Part shown: one piece after another, positions 46,735 through 58,985 of the stretch
Layout: each line of letters opens with the position of its first letter
Position numbering within the stretch: position 1 is the stretch's first letter
NCBI GenBank assembly: GCA_965153455.1
Contig: OZ234502.1
Location: 13,671,495-13,735,494 of the forward strand
Origin: Sphagnum compactum
Lineage: Eukaryota > Bryophyta > Sphagnopsida > Sphagnales
DNA length: 64,000 bases
Reading direction: 5' to 3'
Program-made: the position numbers and the translations under genes
The notes under the pieces: model-generated
Told to the model about the DNA's origin: nothing
Seen by the model: the letters and a program-made list of their open reading frames with translations, nothing else
The model's database searches: none

Positions 46735-47000
46735 TATCCAGTGTGACTTATACAAAGGATTTTTATGAAAAATGCACCAAAATTACAAGATATTGAGGAT
46801 TTTACAAAAAAACAATTCCCTGAAATTGCCATATTTGGACAATGGGTTCTAGTAGGTTGCAAAAAGATAGCAGGATTCTTAAACTTTTTTACTTTCCTCT
46901 CTGACTTTGTAGCCAAATTTGGCTAATTCCTCTTGTGGATGATCTCCAGTGTGGCTACATTACAAAATTGGGAAAAAAAAACCCTACCACCAAGTTGGTG
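46735..47000 (+). repeat. Repeat family C copy with perfect AGCCAAATTTGGCT palindrome
   Basis: The 14-bp palindrome lies at 46911-46924, preceded by CTGAAATTGCCATATTTGG and followed by TGGATGATCTCCAGTGTGGC and TACATTACAAAATTGGG. Order and spacing match the other family C copies. Confidence 0.55.
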
Positions 47001-47380
47001 AGGGCTCTGGTAACAAGGCCTTGCCATGTTGAGGAGGCCAGAGTTTGGACAGGAGAACATTGTGAGGCCACCCAGCAGCACACACTGCAGGATGGATGAT
47101 ATGTGGACAGAAAACCTTTTTTGGTTGAATTCCTGTCCAATAACGAATAGATGTCGTAACCATCCACATGTATTTACATACCTACCGAGCAGTCACCAAC
47201 TGCCTTACACATTTACCTGTACCTACATAACAACCAATTGCTTTATCTACCAAGTTGTGTATGATACTTAACCCAGCTAACTAACTAATGTGAGGTGGAA
47301 ATAGGAGGGTTTATGGAAATAGGTTACCAACGTTCCAGCTGTGGTTCATCCACAAGGTGTTTCCAATGGCTGGTGCACGG

Positions 47381-47462
47381 CTGGGTCATGTAATCCAATT
47401 GGGAGCAACCTCTGGGTTGTTCTGGGTCATGTAATCCAATTGGGAGCAACCTCTGTGTTGTT
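47381..47462. repeat. Tandem duplication of 41 bp
   Basis: CTGGGTCATGTAATCCAATT.. is present twice in direct succession (47381-47421 and 47422-47462) with a single G/T difference. It lies within a stretch related to family D. Confidence 0.9.
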
Positions 47463-47499
47463 CTACCCACAGAATGTACGTGCTGGTCATGCCTTGAGA

Positions 47500-50400
47500 G
47501 GCTCCCTGGGGTGATGGTAATTATTATTATTCTTGATCTTGGATGTTGGTCTCCAAATACAAGATCCCAATTATCTCAATTGCTAAATAGAATCTAATTT
47601 CTATGCTGCCCTCTCGGAAACCACCAATTGTGCAGCTGACATGATGTAAGGTGATTTGACATATTTTGTCATGTGCACACAAAGTCAGTGCTAGCCTCTC
47701 ACATTGTGCAGGACAATCGAGGACTTCAAGCGCTTTTCTAAGCTCTTCTTTCCAGGGCCTAGAGACTTGGTTCTTGATATGGACTTGTAGTCCTTAAACT
47801 TATCCTTAACTACCTCAACATAGTACATTGTGCGACATGTTCACGATCTAGACATGAGGACATACATGGTCATTGTAGGGCTTTGTAAGTGGAGCTATCT
47901 TGTCCTACATGCAAAGTAAACCCACATGTGTAAGGTGAGGAGTTTAAATTGTGGTGGGTTTTAGTGGATTCAATTAAAGAGAATTTGGACTAAAACTAGG
48001 TCAAGATATTTTTGTCAACCTCTAATCTACCCTATTCCACTTTTGCAAGAAGGATGGTTATAGTTGTAAGATTCTTTAATCAGCCTCCACAAGATAATTT
48101 GTGATTTTTGGTTTTGTCATGGTATTTGTAGTTTGTACCTTATCCAATTATCCATTTTATACCACCTATATTTGATGATGTTTTTTAGGTTATGTATTTC
48201 ATTCCACATGATTAAGATTGGAGGCCTAGAAACATGGTAGGGTTTTTGTGATGAACTTGCTTTAGAATAGTTTGTGGCATTTTCTTAACATTATCTTCAC
48301 TCCCTTTAAGTTATTCTTAGTTTTAAGGACCTACCCACCTTCATGATAAAACAGGCTCCCAAAAGAACCCTAAAAGCTTTAAACAAATTTGCATTTCTGT
48401 TTACCAATTACATGTGAATAGAGTCTTGATATTACTAAAGAGTTTGTTTTCTCTGGCTCCTGTGAAGTTGGTTTTTAGATAGTTTAACTGGAAATTAACT
48501 ACCAGTTAACTGCACACATGCAAACCTTTGTGTATGAAATATTATGTTTTCTGTTTGAGCTCATAGGGGTCTCTAACCCCTTAGGCAAAGCAAGAATGGC
48601 AGATCAAAGATCAAACCTATGTGATAGGATCTCCAGGTCTCAAGTCCCAACTCCCAACCTTAGGATTGCAGAAGTCACTTTTCAGGAAAATTAGCTCAAG
48701 CAAGATTGACTTTGAAATCTGGGTTGAAGCCAGTGTACTGCAAACCTCTTGCATACACACTAGAGTACAGCTTTGTTTTGAAAGGTATAGGATACTTACA
48801 CCCTACACCAGATCTAATGGTTGGTAACCTATCCTGGTACTTTTGGTACCAGAATAATAACTCCTTTCACATACAAGCAGTGTTTTTCAACTCAAGATTT
48901 CAAATGTCTAATTGTCCATCTCTAATGAAATCAAAGGGTTGGTGATGATTGTAATTTGTTATCCTGTGCCAATACAATGATCCATGTGTTGTCTCAACAG
49001 TCATTTCCAAATTTGATACATACAAAATCCTTAGAGTAAGACCAAACAATTTGTGATTTACAAATTTCTAGAGGAGTTGCTTAATTCAAGTTTAAAGGAT
49101 TCTAGACATTCAATTAGGTTTTAGCAATGCATAAAAGAAGGTTGGCGAATGGAAAATAGACTTTTAAGCAATGGAAAAACCTAATCAAGCATGACCTCAA
49201 TACTCATCCTATCATGTAATGTAGATGTAAAATGTGCATATTTATGCTCAAAGTCCTAATTGTTGTGTAGGCGCCAGGTAAATGCCATGGCCATCATTGA
49301 GAAGCCAAGTCACTACTAGCTGGCACAACAAAAGCTAGCATCCTTTAACCTAGATAATTGTACATGTTCAACTTTCCAAATGATAGGACCATAATGAATT
49401 TGAATGTCCAAATTTGACAAATCAAACAAGGTTGAAATATCTTAACCTATGCTCCATTTGCAATTGCCCAAGAACTCCAATGGCATTTGCAAATATTCCT
49501 TAAGTGTGCAGTTGTGTTGCATCATTGATGTGTGGTTAGATACATAGCATATTTAATCTCCACATGAAATTACCCCAACATGTCAAAATTCTGTATACAA
49601 AATAATAATAAACACTTCTAGATTGATTTTGTGCATATGTAAAATTATGCATTATTGGCACCTTTGAATTTTCTGTCCTACAGTTTTTATTTCCCTACCT
49701 GTCACTGAGTTTTGTCAAAGCATCTTAAAGAGGGCAGTTTGTCAAGTTTTTCAAGTTCGACATGGTAATCTCTGGGCAACTTCACTAGTAGAGATACTGC
49801 AGAGTGTATTCACCGCAAACTATTTGACAATCTAGTAACTGTTCTTTGTTGAACATTTACAAGGCAACCAATGACACACCAGATTTCAATAAACTTGCTA
49901 CTTCCAGTGGAGTCGTGTGATTGGAGTTGGTTTTGGAGATTGTTGATATATTAACAATGGTAAAGAAGGTTGTAGGATCTTGAGGTTTAGTTCACAAAAC
50001 ATTTAACTAGAAATAATAATTGCTGGTTAAAAATCTACTAAGAATATAACTACATGAGAAAACCATGTTCTAGTGTTGTGAGGTGAAGGATATAATCAAA
50101 CAAAATCTAGTTCATTACCCATCAAAATTCATTCATCTAGTATCAATTCAACCAAATTCAAAATGATCATTCATCGAAAATTCTGAATCTAATAACCTTG
50201 CAAAGGTCTAATAACCCATCATCTTTCACATGATTTACAAAACTTGTTCACGTGACTGTGTCCATAATCAAATGTGCACCATGTTGCAGTCTGACTATTT
50301 TGGAATTTAACACGTTCTTTTTAAGTTAATATTCTTCATATTATTCTGTTGTACCCATTTCAACAGATTAAGAGCTGTAGACAAGGGCATTGTGAATTCT

Positions 50401-50804
50401 TCAAACCCTCAATTTTGTCAGGGCTCCAATCTCAGCTTGACATTGAACTGCTCACACATCTTGGTACCCTTAATGTGACGTCCTCAAATCCTGGATGGAT
50501 CTGGAGCTCCAAACATAACCAGGTTTAGGCACTGACTAGTTCACATGTCTCTTCCTCATGGATATCCCATTCCCCATGGGAAAGTTTAATCCAGGAAAAA
50601 CTCATGTTAGACATGAAAGGACCAAAGAGGTCCCCATTCTAAGTTTAAGCTGCATGTATCGCATTACATGTCTGGATGAAAAGTGATCCATATATATCCA
50701 TTTGGTGTAGGGATAAAAGGTTATCACATCTATGTGCTGAGCAGATTATGAATGTAAAGGACACTAGTTACATCCGGTAATTGGCTCAAGGTCACTACTT
50801 GCTA
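47500..50804. other. Noncoding, no gene seen
   Basis: Over 3 kb of AT-rich DNA without a convincing frame, RNA gene or repeat array. The frames at 48621-48945 lack motifs. ATTATTATTATTC occurs near 47520. Confidence 0.45.
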
Positions 50805-50854
50805 GTTACTGGAAACAGCCTCAGCGCTCCGATGCCTCGGCTATTTCCAGTAAC
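50805..50854. repeat. 16-bp inverted repeat with 18-nt loop
   Basis: GTTACTGGAAACAGCC (50805-50820) pairs with 50839-50854 at 15 of 16 positions. The loop (TCAGCGCTCCGATGCCTC) is GC-rich. Just downstream, two diverged units with GAGGGGCCTCATGCGAGTTA and GAGGAGCCTCTTGCAAGTTA stand in tandem (50891-50931). Confidence 0.7.
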
Positions 50855-51098
50855 CAGCAGCAAAGCACACCGAGGGTATTTACTGTAATGAGGGGCCTCA
50901 TGCGAGTTATGAGGAGCCTCTTGCAAGTTACGTAGTCCATGGTACATAATACATACTGGTCTGTTGTTGGTGTAGTAGTGGGTGCTCTTGGGTTCGGCTT
51001 GGGGCTCGCATGTCTGCCATGTTTTTCTGCCATGGGGACACCCAATGTCGGCTGTGTTGCCGTATCTAGTCACTAGTGTATGATTTCTTGGCTGGAGT

Positions 51099-51122
51099 GG
51101 TTGGTTGGTTGGTTGGTTGGTT
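51099..51122 (+). repeat. (GGTT)6 microsatellite
   Basis: Six exact GGTT units. The frames translated across it (GWLVG) are not thought to be genes. Confidence 0.9.
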
Positions 51123-51349
51123 TCGTGTCTTTGTGTGGCCTTTACAGGGAAGTCTGCTGTATGGTTTTCTTGACTGGTCACTGGAGTGGTTATTTGGGGT
51201 TTTGGCTGATGCAACTGCAGCTGATCACAGGGTCCCTGGAAGTTCCTTCCATTAAAGCCTGTGAAGTTTTTCTGGAAGTACCCCCCTTTTCCCTGCCCCC
51301 CAAAAGAAAAAGCCTTTCTCTTACTGGTTAGCCAAAAGGCGAAATTAAA

Positions 51350-51570
51350 ATTGCTTAAATCAAGTGCTTTTTTAGATTTTCAATAGCAAGAATTAGACCA
51401 AAATTTTAAGAAAATTCCAGGTTTATTATACATGGTTGAAGTAAAGTAACCAAAAATATGAAAGGATGATTTAAAATTTTATACTTCATATTTAATTTGT
51501 TGCCAAATTTGGCTAAATCTTCCTATGGATGATTGCCACTTCGACTATATCACAAAATTGACCAAAAAAA
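51350..51570 (+). repeat. Repeat family C, long copy
   Basis: It contains TTTTTTAGATTTTCAATAGC, TTATACATGGTTGAAGTAA, TGCCAAATTTGGCTAAATCT and TCCTATGGATGATTGCCACT, and ends TATATCACAAAATTGACC. It has the best preserved end of the family and can serve as its reference. Confidence 0.6.
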
Positions 51571-53638
51571 ACATTGCCCCACATCAATCAACCATCCATT
51601 TTCATGGGGCGAGCTTTCGCTGTCAGTTCACTGGTAATCACTTACATATGTTGAGACAGAAATTAGCGTCAAAAGTCCAGCCATCCATTGCAGTGTTTTT
51701 TTTTCTGTTGAATTTTCCCTATTTCTTGAAAAAGAAATTGGGAAATTTTTGGAATTTTTTTTTTCCATAGTGTAAATTCGACTAATTATGCTTTTTTTTA
51801 AAACAATTCTGCAAATTTTCGATATGAAAAAATGAAAAAAAAAAATTTAATTCGTACTGAGAGTACATGAAGCCACAAGGGTGGCCACTGGCTACTACGC
51901 TATTAGTGGAAGAACTGACGACACTGCATTCACGTGAGGACATTGAAGAAAGACGATGATTGTCGCGCGTCTCGCTCGCTCCCTCTCTCTCTCTCTTCAA
52001 AGTCTAGACTCAGATCCAACTTCTTCAACCTGGGTGGAAGTTGGAAGGGGGAGACATCGGACAGACAGGCTGTGCCAGGCACAATCTGCAAGTAATCGAA
52101 CCTCAAAATCTATAGTTGACTACACATTACAATTCATTACTATAGCTCGTACTAAAATAATATAACAAGTCAACAGAGAAATTCAGGGATTAATGTAACT
52201 TGTCCGGCCAACCTGCAGTCGTCCCGAGCTGGTGTACTGTGAGCGTTTACACAAGAGGCAAAACGCAGCCATGCCAGACAGCACATTCAATGTACAGTGA
52301 GATCACCAAATCTAATCTACTTAGGTTTAAAACATTTCTTCTACAATTCCTGGGAAAGCCTTTTAAAAGTTACTCTTTTCTCCTTCAATTTCTTTTGGAG
52401 GCTTTTTTTGTTGCAATTTTTGGATTCTGTAGTCCAGTCATACACCTGTGAAACAGTTGTTTGCTTTTTATCTTCTTCTTTTCTTGGATTTTGTGGTTTC
52501 CAGTCAGTGTTTCTTTTAGGAACTCTTCAATTAGACTAAGTGGCAATCATCCCTCAAAAAGACACAGCCAAATTTGTCTATTATATGACATACAAATCTT
52601 CAATCAACTTTCTATATTAATGGCTACACACTCAAAATATTAAAATCTGGCAACTTTTTCTCACTTGGGGCAATTGAAACCCTCCAAATCAAATCATTTC
52701 CAATTTTTTTTTTTTAAAATTTTGGCGAAATTTTGCTAGTAGGCTGGTTCCACTGAGACTGAGAGCTTTTTTGGTAGAAGATAAAAAGAAGCAAAACATC
52801 AAAGATGGGTTCTATCCAATGTTTTTTTCCCAAGTTTATGCTCTCTAGTCAATGGTGAGAAGAGGGATGTAGAACTAAATGGAGAGTAGTCTTTGGCACT
52901 TTGTAACCAAAGAAAAGTTTCTCAAAACTTGAAGTAGAAGAACAATCAAACCAGTACAATCCAGCAAGTGACCTAAGAATACTTGACTGACATGGGCATG
53001 TGAATTACAACTAATTCCAGCATCAAAGACCTAATCCCTGGGCCTAATGCAGACTTAGGACAAATCAAATTCATAATTTTGACACCTTAATTTCCATAGA
53101 ACATGAGTCGGTCATTATTAAATGTCCATCAACTAGGGTAAACTGGTCGATGACTGAACACTTAGTGTCTCAGTCATCGAGCTCTTGCTCAATATACTTC
53201 TTTTGTATTTGGGGTCTAAAGATGAAATGTAGATCATTAGATTGCACACACACTGGCCTTGAAATCATTCAATTTGGTTAAATAATGAGAAAGATATAAC
53301 CACACAAAGTTAGGGTGGTAAAATTTTTGAAAACAATTTACATCAGACACATGCAGCCCATGAGGAGTTCGTTTGCCACCTATCAGCAAACAGTAATACC
53401 CTGATTACCAAACATTAGCTTCCATCACCGAGATGAATGAAGAATGCACCAGTCAAAATCCTCAAATTTACTATTTAACTTTAAACAAAGGGTGTAGATT
53501 TAATTTTGTTTAGGGTTTCAAAATCTACAGCGATGGGTGAATGCACTCCCCTTCACCAACAAATTTTCAAACACTTCTCAAAAACTGTGGGCATTGCTCT
53601 TCTATTTCAGCAGGTGAAATTTTCTAAACCTCCTCCCT
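51571..53638. other. Noncoding, no gene seen; CT-rich tract at 51975-51997
   Basis: A TCTCTCTCTCTC run at about 51982-51995 lies in a slightly GC-richer stretch (51880-52100). Open frames here lack motifs. Confidence 0.4.
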
Positions 53639-53850
53639 CCTCACCATCACTTGTATTTGCATTGGCCACTATCCTCTGTAAAAAGTTGATGAAATTAGTG
53701 GGTAATAGTTGCAATCATACATGAGCCAAGTGAGAGATTGTCAGCCTCACCATCGCTAGTATTTACACTGGCCACTATCCTCTGTAGAAAGTTGATGAAA
53801 TCAGTGGGTAATAGTTGCAATCATACATGATCCAAGTGAGAGATTGTCAA
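53639..53850 (+). repeat. Tandem duplication of 106 bp
   Basis: The segments 53639-53744 and 53745-53850 both run CCTCACCATC..TTGGCC/CTGGCCACTATCCTCTGTA..GGGTAATAGTTGCAATCATA..GAGAGATTGTCA, with only a few differences. The second copy carries no longer frame. It is a recent local duplication. Confidence 0.9.
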
Positions 53851-56800
53851 GGTTTTTTGTTAGGTGAAAAATCTGCCTAACTTTTATTTTGGGTCTTCCC
53901 ATTCATGTATCAGGAACATGATGTGCTTTCGATGATTCTTGGAGGAGCAAGCTTCAAAGAGATAATCACTGAAGGAGACAACCGAACAATATATAGATCA
54001 ATGACATCTTTGGTCTTTCGAAACAAATTTTTTACAGGGAAATGCTTTTGGTGGTTGTTGGTTTATTGGAATGCTCATTTGCTTGCTGTGAGATAAGTGT
54101 TGGTTGTCTTTGAACTCTTGTGTAGACTATTCATGCATGTCAAGGTCCAACCATGCTATTAGGAATCACATGTGCCCCTCTAAACCATTGTTTTATTCTT
54201 AAAAAAAAAATTTTGAAAAAATAAATATGTTTTTCAAAAAAACTTTTTTTTTAATTTTTTAAAATATTATTATGTTAAGGTGTATATTAAAAAATATCTC
54301 AAAAATATTAAAAAATATTTTCAAATTGTGCTTTTAGTGTCAAAATTGCTTTTAAATACCTTTTATGCAGCTTTTAAGCATTGGTTACAAGAGGTTAAAA
54401 GTCCTCAAACGTAATTTTTCACTCATTATATTGATTTCAAACTTTTATGATATGTACATAATGTATTCACAAAACATTTATAAAAAGTTATTCTATTTAT
54501 TATTATTTTATTTTTTACAATCCAAAGTCCAAAAAATTAAGTAGAGTTACGACTACTTGGTACATGTTAATATGACTACACCCATCAACCATCTTTTTTT
54601 CAAAAGTAGTTTAGAACAACATTATTGCACACATAAAATTTTCTTTTGTATTTGTCTTTCATGGGGAAAAAACTTGATTTTTGTTGTGACCTTCTAGAGT
54701 TGGTCCTTCTTCTGAAGCTAGTTCTTTTGATTTTTTATTGTCAAACTAGGAGATAAATGCTTAGGTTTTTCATAGAAAGTAGGAAGAAGCTAATTGGAAA
54801 CTTTAATGTTAATTTGCATGCCATCAGACACACAAAGCCATTTTCTTTGAAAGCTCATAAATCTTTGGTTGTGGAACAGAATATGCATATAGAACAAAAT
54901 GAACTTCTGGAAAGAAGGTGCCAAATAACCGTTACATCAGCATCATGTGCATCCACATTTTCCTTGTTGGCAATACAAGAATCTTCTCTTTTGCAACAAT
55001 TTTGAATTTGTATTTGTTATCAAATGAAAAAGCTCATGAATCCCAAAGCTCAAGATATATCTACTTCCTAACCTAGATGTAGAAATAGTGGTAGCCCTAA
55101 CAAACCTACAAAATTGTGCAAGTCCTGTATTCTTCCTTGATGGCATGTTAAGATATAAGTCTATGAGTGACTTGTATAAGCACACTGACCTTGTGAACAT
55201 GTTGATTTTTGGTCTAAATTTTTAAACATGCAATTAACATTTTCTTTTGTTGGACCTTTGGGTGGCATCAATTCATTTATCTGGAATCAAACCCATTTTT
55301 TATGTTTCATTTAGACATATTGGCAAAGTGTATGTGTTTAGCCTTTGTCCATTTGCAAGGTATACCAAAAAGGTTTAACTGATGTAATTTGTCACCATCT
55401 CAAACTACATAATATTTTGTAAAGCTGGCTATTGCATTATGCTGCTTCCCTTTAGGATCATCATGTATAATGTTATTTCCCCCTAGGTTCTTTCTGATAA
55501 TTTTAAGGTTTAGGGTTTATATATTGTTGAATTTCAAGTAATCATTTTTCTTTCTCCAAGTCTAATCCCCTAGCAATTCCAACTAGTCTTCCAAGGGGGA
55601 AGAAATCTTTGCACAACCAAAAGATTTTCAATTTAATGCTTGAGGTTGTGTTATTACTTTCTTATGACCAGATAGATCATATACATAATAACGTTCATTT
55701 TCTATCAAATACCAACCACTCATGCCCCCCAAAACCGCACACTAAATCAATATTCCATGTCAATAATAAAAAATAACCAAACAATTTTTTTTAATACCAA
55801 GCATTTGGTCATAAGAACATTTTAAAACTCTAGTAGTTTCACCCATGGCCATTCATGGATGTCAAGCTAACTTGCTGGGGTGTTCGGTTACCGGGCGATG
55901 AGGGGCATGTTCACCCTACCCATATGAATTGTTTCTAACTGCTACACACTTCCTACTGAAATGAACCTATAATTATTATTTTCTAGAAAACTTCTACCCA
56001 AAGGTCAAATCTTTCAATGTCCATTCAATTTTTTGAGTTGTTAAACCCATCCCCTATTGCACAAAGGCTTCAACTCATATTTATGTCTCAATGCAACATA
56101 AATCTTTTTAAATTTGGGTTCTATAATCCAATTATATCACAATTTCTATGCAGTGGTGATCATTATGTTCATGTTAAAACCATTACAAAATGTGACAAAC
56201 TTCACCCAAATTTTTTTTTTTTGGGTGATTTTTCCAAAAAATTAAATCTTGTAAAAGAATATTTTGTTTACCTAAAAAAAAGATGGTTCCATCATGTACA
56301 TGTGTTTTTAAGGATTTTAAACTAAATTTACTACGGTGGGAAACATCCACAAAATGGCTAAACCAAATTTGGTTACAAATGAATTATCAAAATCACAACA
56401 TTCAATCATCTTTCTATATTGTTGACTACCTATTACATAAAAATACCAATATTCCAAAGGTTTTCCAAATCATTGCTAAAATAATAGCAGCAATACTCCA
56501 AACAAGTTATCAATCATAACCATTGATAACATAATAAAAACATATTAGATGTAAATAGCATACACACATCTTCATTATTAAAACCATGCCACAATATCAA
56601 CCAGTGTTTTTAGGAATTTGTTTTTACAACCAAAGTGGTGATCATTCATAGGAAGATTTAGAAAAAATGACAATTGTCCCTAGAAATCTGGCTACTAACT
56701 AAATATGATGTAAAAATCTTTAATCATCTTTTTATATTTTTGTCTAAACATTGCAAACCGAATATAGACAATTGGTTATTTTGATATAAAGGATATTAAA

Positions 56801-57580
56801 AAAATTATCCAAATTTCTATATAAATTTATCATTTCTAACGATTGAAATCCTCCAAAATCACTTCATTATTAAATTTGGATTTTGAATCACTTTTTGACA
56901 AGATTTAAAATTATAACATGAGACTACTAGCAAAGGCAGAATTATAGGTATAATATCTTCAAAATGATTGGTGAACATGAACATTTTGGTGGCCTTTGTG
57001 GCTATGAAAAAACTTGTGTTTCAAGGCTTGAAATCTAAACAAAACCCCTTGGAAATTGACAAATCAAGGTTTTTTTTTCATCCCCACATCAAGTTGCTAA
57101 TGGTAGTTTGTTGAATAATGTTTAACATTCATGCTTTGAATTGAAATCTCCATCATAATCTAACCATGGAGGTTCATGACATTATCCAAAAATCTAGCAT
57201 TAATTATGATTAAGTTTATAGTCATTCATGCATATATAGTCCATCCAAACTAACAATGTTATTTTGACAAATTTTCACCAATTTGCGAAAAATATTTTAA
57301 AGAAGGAATATTTTGTCACAAATTCTCTATTTTTTTAACCACATACCCACATCATGGGGCCTATGAAAGATTACCTATGCCTTTGACCACCTTTTGACCC
57401 AATTAGCCCTAGTTGGGCTTAGGGTCAAGGTGTCAAAATGTAAGTTTTAAAATCCATCAGGGATCTCTCCAAGCATAAAAATTCCTTAGGGTTGCACTTT
57501 GGTCACAAATGGTTTACACATTTTGGGGGTGCCAATGGGTTTTTAGAACTTTGCTACGCATTTTTGGGATGAGGCTTTAT
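53851..57580. other. Noncoding, AT-rich; reversed family C end at 56635-56680
   Basis: Long A/T runs lie at 54190-54260. Frames at 53905-54096, 54757-55005 and 56017-56519 show no recognisable motif. A family C fragment in reverse (CATAGGAAGATTTAGAAAAA) lies at 56648-56667. Confidence 0.4.
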
Positions 57581-58985
57581 TTCAAGACGTGGCACATATT
57601 GATGATCTTCCTCTCCTGGGAGATGCCCATGTTGCTTTGGGCATTTTGTCTTCATGTGTAGCTTGTCGACCTTCTTATCTCACACGAATAAAACTTCTTC
57701 TTCTTTCTTCATGTCTCTTTTGGCACTTTTCGACAAGAAAATTATGCATGTATGTGGGGACATTATGGGTCCAGGATCGTGGGAGTCTTTTCAGGGCCCC
57801 TTAGCAAGGTGTCAAGCTCGACTACCGATATCCTTTGGTGGTATAGGCCTTCTATCTTTGTGCCCAATATGCTTATCTAGGGAGTTGGGCTCTAGTGGCT
57901 CCATATTTATGCTCTAAGTTTCATATTTTTGATAATCCCGTTTGGAGGAATATGTTTTTCAAATTGAAAGGGGTCCACACCTGCTTCAGTCATGCTTATG
58001 TGTAATGCGAGGTGGCCTTCCTCCTGCAGCTAAAAAGATGCACCCTTTTTTTGAGAGTTTGGTAATTACCGATGCCCAAGGTTTACAAGCATCTTTGATG
58101 GACATCCACCACAACACATCTCTTAGGTCTTTCTTGGAAGATGACTCCATTTCCTTAACATCCAAAGCTCGCATTCATTTTTGTTCGAACAAGGGGGCAG
58201 GGCTATGGTTGTTTGTTAGGCCATCTATCCATTTATTTTGCATCGCACATTCTACTTTCACCTTAATGTTGCATTTTTGTCTCGGTTTGATTCAATCTTC
58301 GGCATCTAGTTTTCTCACGTGTGAAAGTGGACACAAGTTAGATGCTTCTAGCATGCACTTAGTTCGTTGCCCGTTTAGAGGTCAACGAATAGCCACACAT
58401 GACACCATCCGAAATGTCATGTATGCCTTCATTTGAAAAAATGGGCACGCTGTATGGAGAGAGCGGTGGTATGCCCTTACATCAAAAATTTCATTACGAG
58501 TTAATCTCTACATGACCCAAGAGGACTAAGTCTTCGTTACCAATGTGGTGGTTACTAACCCAACGTGAAAGACAGTGGCTCCGAATCTCATTAGTCAACC
58601 AACAGGTGCAACTGCGGAACTTAGCACCATTGCTAAAATCCGCAAATATAGAAAGGCTTCATAAGGGGCACCACTTTATTCCAATGGCCATGGAGGTGCA
58701 CGGCACACTTGGGCGTGATATGGATCGTTTCATTAAAGAGTGTGCCCTTTTTTCCACAATAGACGATCAAGAGGTAATTTATCCTTGTCTTTTGCATTCA
58801 ATTTTTCAGGCAATGTGTTAGTATTGCTCTTCAGCGTGCTTTAGCTTCCACTATAGAGAGGAAAATTGCGTTGGAAGGTGATGCTTATTCTAGACCTCCC
58901 ATTACTATTAGATTTCATGATTTGCATGTAAACGACAATAGAAGGGCCGTGGGGGAGATAACTTCCTACCACAACGGGGACTAAT
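57581..58985 (+). pseudogene. LINE relic: reverse-transcriptase C-terminus, zinc knuckle and nuclease-like domain
   Basis: Plus strand, several frames. GDAHVALGILSSCVACRPSY and then LPISFGGIGLLSL look like the region after the LINE reverse-transcriptase core (the (L)P..GGLGL motif is typical). The frame 57942-58436 continues to FLTCESGHKLDASSMHLVRC, a C..GH..D...H...C knuckle, and IATHDTIRNVMYAF. After a stop come VFVTNVVVTNPT, AKIRKY and FIPMAMEVHGTLG. This order fits a PD-(D/E)XK nuclease-like fold (D in the second strand, K-Y motif, E). The end, after a frameshift, is FRQCVSIALQRALASTIERK. Stops and frameshifts show that it is dead. Most plant LINEs carry an N-terminal APE endonuclease; this type carries the nuclease at the end. 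The family call is from memory of motifs, without alignment. Confidence 0.6.
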
